From contig CAIOHI010000065.1 of NCBI GenBank assembly GCA_903858075.1, positions 1 to 13,101 of the forward strand: DNA of 13,101 bases, given 5' to 3'. The notes below the pieces were generated by a model that saw nothing but the letters and a program-made list of their open reading frames with translations, was not told where the DNA came from and did not search any database. The stretch comes from an uncultured Actinomycetes bacterium (lineage in GTDB: Bacteria; Actinomycetota; Acidimicrobiia; Acidimicrobiales; Ilumatobacteraceae). The translations under genes were made by a program, and so were the position numbers. Positions 6,894 to 13,021 of this stretch are shown in pieces. How positions within the stretch are numbered: position 1 is the stretch's first letter; each line of letters starts with the position of its first letter.

Positions 6894-8648
6894 TTGGGTA
6901 GGCGCATTGTTCGTGTCGTACCCAATGTGAGTGGAGTGAATAAAACTTTCGATTACCTTGTGCCCGAGTCCTTGAAAAATGTCAAGGTCGGCAGCATCGT
7001 TCGCGTTGAACTACAAGGGCGGCGTGTCGATGCATGGGTCATCGATGAGGTTGTCCGTCCGGGTCTCATCAAATTTAAAGACGTCATCAGCCTTCTCTCA
7101 GAAGGACCATCTGAAGAAGTAGTGCAACTCTCGCAGTGGGCAGCGCAACGGTTCTGTGGGCCTGTGAGGGCTGTTCTCTCCTCCGCAAGCCCATCTCTTC
7201 GCATCAAGAAATTGGGTACACGTCACAGCGGAGCAGCTCGTAAATCGGGCCAACGTGGTGTTGTCGCAGAGGCTGAAGAACTTTTTGACAACCAGCGAGG
7301 TGGAGTGCTCGTGTGGCCAGCTCCACGCCCGTTACGTCCTGTGCTTGAATCTGGCATATCGCGGGGAAGAACGCTTGTTGTGACTCCGTCAGTAGGTTTT
7401 GCTCGCACCATTGCGCAGGCTCTTCGGCGAGAAGGTTTATCGGTTGCTTTAATGCCAGACGATTGGCAGCGCGCCGCTGAAGGCGTCGATGTGGTGGTGG
7501 GTGCACGTAGTGCCGTGTGGGCATCTATCCCAGAACTCAAGAGCATCATTGTTCTCGATGAACATGATGAACGCTTGCAAGATGAGCGCAGTCCTACATG
7601 GCATTCCCGCGATGTAGCAATTGAAAGAGCGCGGGCCCTTGGCATTCCATGTCTATTGGTTTCTCCGCTTCCCACCGTTTCAGCAACGCATTGGGCAGGG
7701 TCTCAGGCAGTGCGTTTCGTTGAACCAGCATCGGGTGATTGGCCGTCCATAGAGGTAGTTGACCCATACAGCGATTTGGGTGATGACGAGAAGCCTCAAT
7801 TTGGTCTCCTTTCATCACGGCTCATTGAAGTTTTGCGCGACAAGTCAAAAACCGTTGTATGTATTTTGAATACCAAGGGTCGGTCACGCCTGTTGTCGTG
7901 TAAGGCCTGTAAGGCAATTATTCGTTGTGAAAAATGCGACGCAGCTGTTATTCAAAACGAAGAGGGAATACTGGAATGTAATCGTTGCGGAGCTCATCGC
8001 CCCGCTACGTGCCAGTCGTGCTCAAGCAATGCTCTTGCACTCCTGCGCAAAGGTGTTGCCAAGATGCGAGATGAAATTGAAAAGGCAGCGCTAAGGCAAG
8101 TTGTTGAATTATCGGCAGAGACAACTGTTGCTGCAAATGCGGCATCTCTGGTGTACATCGGCACCGAAGCAGCCTTGCATCGTGTTTCCTCGGCCGACGT
8201 GGTCGTCTTTCTAGACTTTGACAATGAGCTATTCGCGCCTACCTATAGGGCTGGTGAGCAGGCGTGGACCTTGTTGATCCATGCAACTCGGCTCTTAAAG
8301 GGATCGAGCAAGGCGCTCATTGTTTTGCAGTCGCAAGACGCGTCGAATACGCAGTACACCGATTTTGTTTTGCCAGATCCGCGATTACTTATTGAACGCG
8401 AACAGAAAAAACGCAAGGTGATGCAGTTGCCTCCATACGCGGCAATGGCCCGCGTAGTTTTTGCTGATCCAACGTTCAACCCTGCCGATTGGGCACATTG
8501 CAAACTTGCATTTTCTTCTAGCGTGAAGACCGCGGAGTTTCTCGTGCGGGCCGAGAACGACGAAGCACTGTCACAAGGAATAGCCCAACTACGCGATGAG
8601 TTATCGACTCGGTTCCGTTGTTACGTCGATCCGATGCGTTACGCATAA
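6894..8648 (+). CDS. priA: PriA-like primosomal protein N' lacking helicase motifs
   Basis: Replication-restart protein of the PriA family in its actinobacterial form. The N-terminal DNA-binding domain shows KTFDYLVPE. The central region keeps the fold but not the ATPase: the Walker A GxTGSGKT is replaced by a stretch around WPAPRPLRP (about nt 7315-7335), and DEEH-type Walker B is LDEHDE (residues 221-226). Eight cysteines in four CxxC-like pairs (residues 336-376, CKAC, CEKC, CNRC, CQSC) form the intact zinc-binding region. At 584 residues it is shorter than E. coli PriA (732). It probably binds forked DNA or scaffolds proteins without unwinding; that follows from the missing motifs. The start is uncertain: TTG 6894 gives the family N-terminus but has no Shine-Dalgarno site; CTG 6861 would form a CTGA overlap with metK and has AAGGCGG 10 nt upstream. 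Confidence 0.88.
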   Translation: MGRRIVRVVPNVSGVNKTFDYLVPESLKNVKVGSIVRVELQGRRVDAWVIDEVVRPGLIKFKDVISLLSEGPSEEVVQLSQWAAQRFCGPVRAVLSSASPSLRIKKLGTRHSGAARKSGQRGVVAEAEELFDNQRGGVLVWPAPRPLRPVLESGISRGRTLVVTPSVGFARTIAQALRREGLSVALMPDDWQRAAEGVDVVVGARSAVWASIPELKSIIVLDEHDERLQDERSPTWHSRDVAIERARALGIPCLLVSPLPTVSATHWAGSQAVRFVEPASGDWPSIEVVDPYSDLGDDEKPQFGLLSSRLIEVLRDKSKTVVCILNTKGRSRLLSCKACKAIIRCEKCDAAVIQNEEGILECNRCGAHRPATCQSCSSNALALLRKGVAKMRDEIEKAALRQVVELSAETTVAANAASLVYIGTEAALHRVSSADVVVFLDFDNELFAPTYRAGEQAWTLLIHATRLLKGSSKALIVLQSQDASNTQYTDFVLPDPRLLIEREQKKRKVMQLPPYAAMARVVFADPTFNPADWAHCKLAFSSSVKTAEFLVRAENDEALSQGIAQLRDELSTRFRCYVDPMRYA

Positions 8649-9248
8649 AACGCGGAATCCTTTTTTGCTCCCCAGACGTTTAACGTCATATCCATTTTCA
8701 ACAATCCATTGTGCAAGAGAATCGGAACCAAGATTTTTTTGCACCACAAGCCAAGCTTCTCCTGTTGGAGACAACCGAGGTAGCCATCTGAGGAGCAACT
8801 CATGCAGTGCGTCTTTCCCGATGCGAATGGGCGGATTGCTCCAGATGAGATCAAACTGGATGTCGCCTGGAACATTGTCGGGAGTTTCCACGTGAATGTT
8901 TTTGACCTGCGCGATGTTGATATTTCGCAGTACAAGGTCGCGGGCGCGCGGGTTGACGTCTATTGCCCACACCGTGCTTGCGGGAGCAAGTTTTGCCATG
9001 CATAAAGACATCGGCCCCCAGCCGCATCCAAGGTCGAGGAAGTTGCCATGTTCTGGTGGTGGAGGCACCAAAGTGAAAAAGACTGTGGTTCCTCTGTCGA
9101 GGTGGTCGTAGCTAAAGACGCCCCTATCGCTCTTTGCCAGGAAATCATGACCAAAGGCGTTCCAATTGACATCTCGTACTGCAGAGATAATGTTTGCGAG
9201 GTCACCTTCTTCGGAGGAAAAATAATGTTGCTGCGCTCCTGAGTTCAT
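8601..9248 (-). CDS. RsmC/RlmG-like class I SAM-dependent methyltransferase (MTS domain)
   Basis: A 215-residue single-domain methyltransferase, probably acting on rRNA guanine N2 like the C-terminal half of RsmC (16S G1207). Motif I is DLGCGWG (72-78), the SAM-ribose acidic residue is in AIDVNP (96-100), and the catalytic SNPP (137-140) followed by IRIG is the signature of exocyclic-amine methylation. The start ATG (complement of 9246-9248) gives MNSGAQQHYF and has AAGG 9 nt upstream; an in-frame ATG further upstream would run back through def and is rejected. E. coli RsmC has an additional N-terminal pseudo-domain that is absent here. The gene is on the opposite strand to everything around it, overlapping the 3' end of priA by 48 nt and starting 19 nt from def. 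The target base is inferred, not shown. Confidence 0.88.
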   Translation of the reverse strand: MNSGAQQHYFSSEEGDLANIISAVRDVNWNAFGHDFLAKSDRGVFSYDHLDRGTTVFFTLVPPPPEHGNFLDLGCGWGPMSLCMAKLAPASTVWAIDVNPRARDLVLRNINIAQVKNIHVETPDNVPGDIQFDLIWSNPPIRIGKDALHELLLRWLPRLSPTGEAWLVVQKNLGSDSLAQWIVENGYDVKRLGSKKGFRVLCVTHRIDVTTEPSR

Positions 9249-9254
9249 CGTAGA

Positions 9255-9267
9255 TAGCCTTGCAGGT
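9255..9267 (+). promoter_or_regulatory. Likely leaderless promoter of def (-10 element)
   Basis: TAGCCT at 9255-9260 fits TANNNT and ends 7 nt before the GTG start of def, so transcription would begin at or next to the start codon. The only purine tract (CAGG, 9263-9266) is too close to the GTG to act as a ribosome-binding site. The element lies in the 19-nt gap between two divergent start codons, so def needs its own promoter here. No clear -35 was found in the upstream methyltransferase coding sequence. Confidence 0.45.
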
Positions 9268-9819
9268 GTGGGATACGAAATCAGGACATACGGCGATCCG
9301 GTATTGAAGTCGCAATCGCTTGCAATTGAAAATATTGACGACAAGTTGGTACGCCTCACCGATGCGATGCTCGACATCATGTACGACGCTCCAGGCATTG
9401 GCCTGGCGGCTCCTCAAATTGGCGTCCAGAAACAACTCTTCGTCTATGACATTGGTGACGGGGCAGAAGTTCTTATTAATCCGGTCGTGGTCGAGTCAAG
9501 TGGCGAATGGGTATACGAAGAAGGTTGTCTGTCTATTCCTGGTCTCTATGTCGAGATGGTTCGACCCAAAGAAATTCTTCTCAAGGGCATCAATATTGAC
9601 GGCGAAGAAGTATCGGTTGAGGCCGATGAACTGTTGTCGCGACTCTTCCAGCATGAACTCGATCATTTGAATGGCGTTTTAATGTTTGAACGTATGACTC
9701 CAGATCAGCGAACCGAAGCTTTAGCCGAATACCGGCGTTTAACAGAAGCGCTCGACGATGCCTCTGGGGCACGAGAGAAAATCAAGAGTCAAGAGCCCAA
9801 GGTCATCAAACTGAAGTAG
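9268..9819 (+). CDS. def: Peptide deformylase
   Basis: Metalloenzyme that removes the formyl group from the N-terminal methionine of new proteins. The 183-residue protein carries the three diagnostic motifs: GIGLAAPQ (43-50), EGCLS (85-89) with the metal-binding cysteine, and HELDH (129-133) with two metal-binding histidines and the catalytic glutamate. The GTG at 9268 gives the typical short N-terminus GYEIRTYGDPVL. Downstream in a different frame is fmt, whose product does the reverse chemistry on initiator tRNA; the pair is a classic operon. The C-terminal tail after about residue 165 is charged and lysine-rich. The TAG stop (9817-9819) overlaps AGGA (9818-9821), which may serve as the fmt ribosome-binding site. 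Confidence 0.96.
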   Translation: MGYEIRTYGDPVLKSQSLAIENIDDKLVRLTDAMLDIMYDAPGIGLAAPQIGVQKQLFVYDIGDGAEVLINPVVVESSGEWVYEEGCLSIPGLYVEMVRPKEILLKGINIDGEEVSVEADELLSRLFQHELDHLNGVLMFERMTPDQRTEALAEYRRLTEALDDASGAREKIKSQEPKVIKLK

Positions 9820-9824
9820 GAACT

Positions 9825-10811
9825 ATCGCATCTCTACTGGTACCCGCGCCTTCTGGGCCTACTGAACGCGTCATCTTTTTTGGTACTCCAGAAATTTCGA
9901 GTGAAGTTCTTGTATTGCTCATCGAGAGTGGAATAAATGTTGAAGCAGTTGTTACGCGTCCCGACAAGCGTCGTGGTCGCGGCTCCGATACCTCACCTTC
10001 CCCTGTAAAGGCAGCGGCAACCGCTTTCAATATTCCGTGTTTCGATTCCATCGATGCAGTAGTGGGCGAACTCCAAAATCGAGACTCTCTCGCGGGCGTT
10101 ACTGGTGTTGTGGTTGCCTATGGGCGCATTTTAAAAGAGCCGCTCATCTCTCTCATTCCGCTTGTCAACCTGCATTTTTCATTATTGCCACGTTGGCGTG
10201 GTGCCGCACCTGTTGAGCGCGCAATCCTCAGTGGCGATGCAAAGACCGGTTCGAGCATTATGCAAATTGAAGAGGGTCTCGATACTGGCGGCGTTTACGC
10301 CGTGGAAGAAGTAGAAATACTCACTCACGAAAGCGCAGATGAACTGCGGTCACGACTCGGAGTAGTGGGAGCACAGCAGTTAGTGCAAATGTTGCGTCAC
10401 GGTTTTCCTCAGGCAACAGCACAAGTTGGGGAACCAGTCCACGCGGAAAAGATTTCTCCTTCTGAATTGCAAATTAGTTGGGGAGAGTCTGCAAAAAATG
10501 CCGTGCGGCGGGTGCGCGTGGGTGGCGCTTATTCGTATTTCAGAAATCAACGAGTAAAGATTCTCGATGCCTGTGTGCACACAAATGCATCGGAAAACAT
10601 TTCAGTTTCTAGTCCTGCTGTCGGCGCTATTATTGAAATGCGAAAAGACGGAATCGTTGTGCATACCTCAGACGGCCATCTACTGGTTTCACATGTGCAG
10701 GCAGAAAGCAAAAAACCAATGCTCGCCAGAGACTGGGCAAATGGGTTGCGAGTGTCTGTTGGTGACCAATTTGAGTTCGTTTCTTCCTCTACAAATAAGG
10801 ATGCATCATGA
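9825..10811 (+). CDS. fmt: Methionyl-tRNA formyltransferase, with no standard start codon
   Basis: Transfers a formyl group from 10-formyltetrahydrofolate to methionyl-initiator-tRNA. Catalytic residues are present: Asn and His in NLHFSLLPRWRG (AAC at 10167) and Asp in GLDTG; TRPDKRRGRG and SPVK are also typical. The canonical N-terminal strand RVIFFGTPE is encoded at 9867-9893, before the first standard start codon (TTG 9915), which would delete it. The frame is open back to TGA 9687 but contains no ATG, GTG or TTG there. Candidate starts are ATC 9825 (chosen here, close behind AGGA 9818-9821 and the def stop), CTG 9837 and ATC 9873. Counting from 9825 the protein is 328 residues; counting from the codon just before RVIFFGTPE it is 315, the E. 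coli length. A conventional annotation would place the start at 9915. Stop overlaps mogA (ATGA). Confidence 0.9.
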   Translation: MASLLVPAPSGPTERVIFFGTPEISSEVLVLLIESGINVEAVVTRPDKRRGRGSDTSPSPVKAAATAFNIPCFDSIDAVVGELQNRDSLAGVTGVVVAYGRILKEPLISLIPLVNLHFSLLPRWRGAAPVERAILSGDAKTGSSIMQIEEGLDTGGVYAVEEVEILTHESADELRSRLGVVGAQQLVQMLRHGFPQATAQVGEPVHAEKISPSELQISWGESAKNAVRRVRVGGAYSYFRNQRVKILDACVHTNASENISVSSPAVGAIIEMRKDGIVVHTSDGHLLVSHVQAESKKPMLARDWANGLRVSVGDQFEFVSSSTNKDAS

Positions 10812-11284
10812 CCACCTCATGGCAGGCAAAAGTTCTTACCGTCAGCGACGGCGTATCTACTGGCCATCGAGAAGATCTCTCTGGTCGAGCACTAGTGGCT
10901 TTCCTCGAAGAGCACGGGTTCACGGTGGTAGAGCATGCCCTGTGTGCCGATGGGGAAGAAACGGTATTTGCGCAACTTTCGGTGATGACCCATTCCTTCT
11001 CTGGACTTGTGGTCTCTACCGGTGGTACGGGGTTCTCGCCTCGCGATGAAACCCCAGAAGGTGCGCTTCGCGTCATTGCGCGGTTGGCTCCTGGTTTGTC
11101 AGAAGCAATGCGGGCAGTGAACCCTTTGGGTCGGCTCTCGCGAGGAGTCGCCGGAATAGTGGGGCAATGCATCGTGGTAACAACGCCTGGTAGCCCTAAA
11201 GGCTGTGTTGAGCAGCTCAGCGCCATTATCGACGTGCTTCCACATGCTCTTGCATTGCTGTGTGAAACCCCAACGCAGCACTGA
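10808..11284 (+). CDS. MogA/MoaB-family molybdopterin adenylyltransferase
   Basis: A 158-residue protein of the MoCF-biosynthesis fold, which adenylylates molybdopterin before molybdate insertion. Family marks are the N-terminal TVSDGVSTGHREDLSGRAL, the nucleotide-binding STGGTGFSPRDETPEG loop (TGGTG with the conserved acidic residue), and TTPGSPKGC near the end. The start ATG 10808 overlaps the fmt stop (ATGA) and has AAGGA 6 nt upstream. MogA and MoaB are hard to tell apart by sequence alone, so no symbol is given. No other molybdenum-cofactor gene is in the window. Its tight coupling to def-fmt is therefore positional rather than obviously functional; in many actinobacteria fmt is followed by rsmB instead. 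Confidence 0.88.
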   Translation: MTTSWQAKVLTVSDGVSTGHREDLSGRALVAFLEEHGFTVVEHALCADGEETVFAQLSVMTHSFSGLVVSTGGTGFSPRDETPEGALRVIARLAPGLSEAMRAVNPLGRLSRGVAGIVGQCIVVTTPGSPKGCVEQLSAIIDVLPHALALLCETPTQH

Positions 11285-11320
11285 GAGCAATAATCCCGAG
11301 GCATCCATTACGCATTCTCG

Positions 11321-11332
11321 TAAGATGCAAGG
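11321..11332 (+). promoter_or_regulatory. Likely leaderless promoter of hisG (-10 element)
   Basis: TAAGAT at 11321-11326 is a good TANNNT -10 element and is followed by 6 nt and then the GTG of hisG, placing the transcription start on the start codon. AAGG at 11329-11332 abuts the GTG and cannot act as a ribosome-binding site. It lies in the 48-nt gap after the mogA-like gene; no convincing -35 hexamer is visible. Confidence 0.55.
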
Positions 11333-12205
11333 GTGCTTCGCCTCGTCTTGCCTAAAGGTTCATTAGAAAAAGCAACCCTCGAACTTTTCGAGGCTGCCGA
11401 TCTCACCGTCATTCGCTCGTCCTCAGTTGACTATCGCGCCTCTATCGACGACCCCCGTGTTGTTGAAGTGCGTATCTTGCGTCCTCAGGAAATTCCTGTG
11501 TATGTCGCTGAAGGCCTTTTTGATCTCGGTATTACGGGCCGTGATTGGGTAGAAGAAACAAGTAGCACCGTGCACAGTTTGGGCGAGCTTCAGTATTCAA
11601 AGGCAACCAGTAACCCGGTGCGCGTTGTTGTCGCCGTCGACGGAAACTCTGCAGTGCAACGTACGGAAGACTTGCCAGCAGGCGTACGAGTTGCGAGTGA
11701 ATATCCTGAAATGACGAAGCGTTACTTTGCAGCCAAAGGCATACAAGCCGATGTTCGCTTGTCGTATGGGGCAAGTGAAGCGAAAATTCCCGATATCGCA
11801 GACTGCGTTGTCGACATTACGGAAACGGGCAGGGCCTTGCGCGCAGCTGGCCTGCGTATTATCGACACCATTCTCACGAGTTACACGGAACTCATTGCTT
11901 ACCCCGCCTCGTGGGCGAACCCAGAAAAGCGTCACGCAATGGAACAACTTCATACGTTGCTCATTGGAACATTGGAAGCCCGTGGGCAGGTACTTGTGAA
12001 GCTCAATGTAGGTGAAGAAAATTTTGAAAAAGTGTTGAAGGTGTTGCCATCAGCTAAGTCGCCAACGGTGAGCCGCTTGGCTTCAGGCGATTACGCCATC
12101 GAGTCTGTGGTGCAAAAGCGCACCATCAACACGGTTATACCTGCTCTCAAAGACGCAGGAGCCAGCGACATTCTTGAAATCCCTATCTCCAAAATTATTC
12201 ATTAA
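11333..12205 (+). CDS. hisG: ATP phosphoribosyltransferase, long form
   Basis: Joins ATP and PRPP in the first, feedback-regulated step of histidine synthesis. At 290 residues it is the long form: two catalytic periplasmic-binding-like lobes and a C-terminal ACT-like regulatory domain (from about residue 215) that binds histidine. It therefore does not need the HisZ partner of the short form. Motifs are the N-terminal LRLVLPKGSLEK, GLFDLGITGRDWV (61-73) and the PRPP-binding DCVVDITETGRALR (157-170). The start GTG 11333 follows a -10 element by 6 nt, suggesting a leaderless mRNA. No other his gene is in the window; in many actinobacteria hisE lies immediately upstream, here it does not. Confidence 0.97.
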   Translation: MLRLVLPKGSLEKATLELFEAADLTVIRSSSVDYRASIDDPRVVEVRILRPQEIPVYVAEGLFDLGITGRDWVEETSSTVHSLGELQYSKATSNPVRVVVAVDGNSAVQRTEDLPAGVRVASEYPEMTKRYFAAKGIQADVRLSYGASEAKIPDIADCVVDITETGRALRAAGLRIIDTILTSYTELIAYPASWANPEKRHAMEQLHTLLIGTLEARGQVLVKLNVGEENFEKVLKVLPSAKSPTVSRLASGDYAIESVVQKRTINTVIPALKDAGASDILEIPISKIIH

Positions 12206-12208
12206 TCA

Positions 12209-12451
12209 ATGGGAACCTTTGCCGCAACCGATGCCCCGTTTGTAGAAGGCGTTCTTGCTGGTCTCGTTGTCGAGTTCGATTCTCCGGCAGGTCTTGGTTA
12301 CATCGACACCGCCAGTGGCAATCGTTATCTCTTTCACTGCATCGCTATTGCTGACGGCTCCCGTGAAATAGCGGCGGGGCAGAAAGTGCTTTTTGAAATT
12401 GTCATGCGTTTCAGTAAGTCAGAAGCATGGAATATTCAGAAAAACGACTAA
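12209..12451 (+). CDS. Small cold-shock-domain-like protein
   Basis: An 80-residue protein with a single OB-fold cold-shock-like domain, likely to bind single-stranded RNA or DNA. It shows GLVVEFDSPAGLGYIDTASG, resembling RNP1 (GFGFI), then YLFHCIAI in the place of RNP2 (VFVH), then DGSREIAAGQKVLFEI and a C-terminal EAWNI. It differs from classical CspA: the N-terminus is longer, the aromatic RNP residues are reduced, and the histidine is followed by Cys. The ATG at 12209 lies 3 nt after the hisG stop and has no Shine-Dalgarno site, so reinitiation after hisG is likely. Its TAA overlaps the stop codon of the convergent gene. A specific role cannot be given. Confidence 0.75.
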   Translation: MGTFAATDAPFVEGVLAGLVVEFDSPAGLGYIDTASGNRYLFHCIAIADGSREIAAGQKVLFEIVMRFSKSEAWNIQKND

Positions 12452-12792
12452 GCCATATCCTCTTCGTCTTTTAATATCGCATCTTTAATTTGCACAAAGG
12501 CAATACGAATGTTGTCGAGCGCCAGCCTCAAGGTTGCTTCCTCATCGCCAAGGCGCCCTTCAAGACCTTCCACCAAGCACGCAACCGAGTCGATGGCCAG
12601 AGCAGCCTCAAAGAGGCGAGGCGGTTGAGCCGATAAATGAATGGCGGCGAGTTCATAAAGGCCCATCACATGGTTGACCACAACGATCTCGGCAGGAACC
12701 TCGGCGAGGCGTTGGCGGGTCTCGGCTAGGGCTTCGGCCGCCTCAGCTAAGTCGATTTCAGATTCTTGGGGGATTGCGCTGTCGTTAGGCAT
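12448..12792 (-). CDS. DUF1844 family protein
   Basis: A 114-residue soluble protein of the DUF1844 family, of unknown function. It has an acidic, Ala/Glu-rich N-terminus followed by the family core: PAEIVVVNHVMGLYELAAIHL, an AALAIDSVACLVEGL helix and a C-terminal LALDNIRIAFVQIK. All predicted segments are helical and there is no signal peptide. The start ATG (complement 12790-12792) is chosen; a GTG two codons upstream (12796-12798) is an alternative because TACCGT on the reverse strand ends 7 nt before it, the same leaderless spacing as def. Extending to 12897 would add an atypical Cys-rich stretch. It is divergent from infC and faces the cold-shock-like gene. DUF1844 genes near infC occur in other actinobacteria, from memory. 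Confidence 0.78.
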   Translation of the reverse strand: MPNDSAIPQESEIDLAEAAEALAETRQRLAEVPAEIVVVNHVMGLYELAAIHLSAQPPRLFEAALAIDSVACLVEGLEGRLGDEEATLRLALDNIRIAFVQIKDAILKDEEDMA

Positions 12793-13016
12793 ATTCACGC
12801 AGGTGACGGTACATGGCAAAAGCGGTTGAAGGCAGCATTTTGGCGGTAGTCTTTCCAGCAATACATCGGCAAAAGTGGGTTCGCCCCACCCAGCCACCCC
12901 GTTAGCGGGAGTGCGTCTGGGTCCCGTTGCACGTGCTGCGTGCTGCGCGACCTCGCGTGCCCCTTTTAACGGTTATCCAGGTTTATTGGGCAATCGAAAG
13001 GGAGAGCCACTTGCAC
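12793..13016 (+). promoter_or_regulatory. infC leader with inverted repeats and possible promoter
   Basis: The 238-nt gap between the divergent DUF1844 and infC starts is the largest non-coding stretch here. A possible promoter is TTGAAG (12826-12831) and TAGTCT (12847-12852), though a 15-nt spacer is short. Downstream, inverted repeats follow: GTGGG/CCCAC (12875-12889), CCCG/CGGG around TTAG (12898-12909), GCACG (12929-12933) which can pair with CGTGC at either 12939-12943 or 12956-12960, CGCG/CGCG (12946-12957), and CCCTTT/AAAGGG (12961-12966 with 12997-13002). CGTGCTG is repeated in tandem at 12932-12945. Together they suggest a structured 5' UTR of about 170 nt. Regulation by this RNA is inference. 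Confidence 0.4.
12813..12905 (+). CDS. Possible 30-codon leader ORF before infC
   Basis: An ATG at 12813 opens 30 codons ending at TAG 12903-12905. It is preceded by AGGTGA (12801-12806), a six-base match to the 16S rRNA tail, 6 nt upstream. The peptide begins MAKAVEGSILAVVFPAI and ends in a basic, proline-rich stretch. Its stop falls in the loop of the CCCG/CGGG inverted repeat, which would let translation affect folding of the infC leader. Against it: the proposed infC promoter lies inside it, and I recognise no relative. It may be chance. Confidence 0.2.
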   Translation: MAKAVEGSILAVVFPAIHRQKWVRPTQPPR

Positions 13017-13021
13017 AGGAG
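13017..13021 (+). promoter_or_regulatory. Shine-Dalgarno site of infC
   Basis: AGGAG is placed 9 nt before the ATA at 13031, within the normal range, and supports that codon as the infC start. An out-of-frame GTG at 13021 overlaps the site and could compete for ribosomes. Confidence 0.65.

Noticed and set aside
8634..8666. GCGTT/AACGC inverted repeat followed by six T after priA
   Set aside because: The T run begins several bases beyond the stem and the region is coding on the other strand, so an intrinsic terminator is not supported.
9249..9398. 50-residue N-terminal extension of the methyltransferase
   Set aside because: It would run antisense through the conserved start of def, lacks conservation and contains no family motif; ATG at 9248 gives the expected N-terminus.
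9876..9881. Run of six T in fmt as a programmed frameshift or sequencing indel
   Set aside because: The reading frame is conserved continuously on both sides (RVIFFGTPE then EVLVLLIESG), so no shift is needed at this run; the missing start codon is a separate issue.
12793..12897. N-terminal extension of the DUF1844 protein
   Set aside because: The added residues are Cys/Pro/Leu-rich and unlike the acidic start of the family; the shorter start is more plausible.
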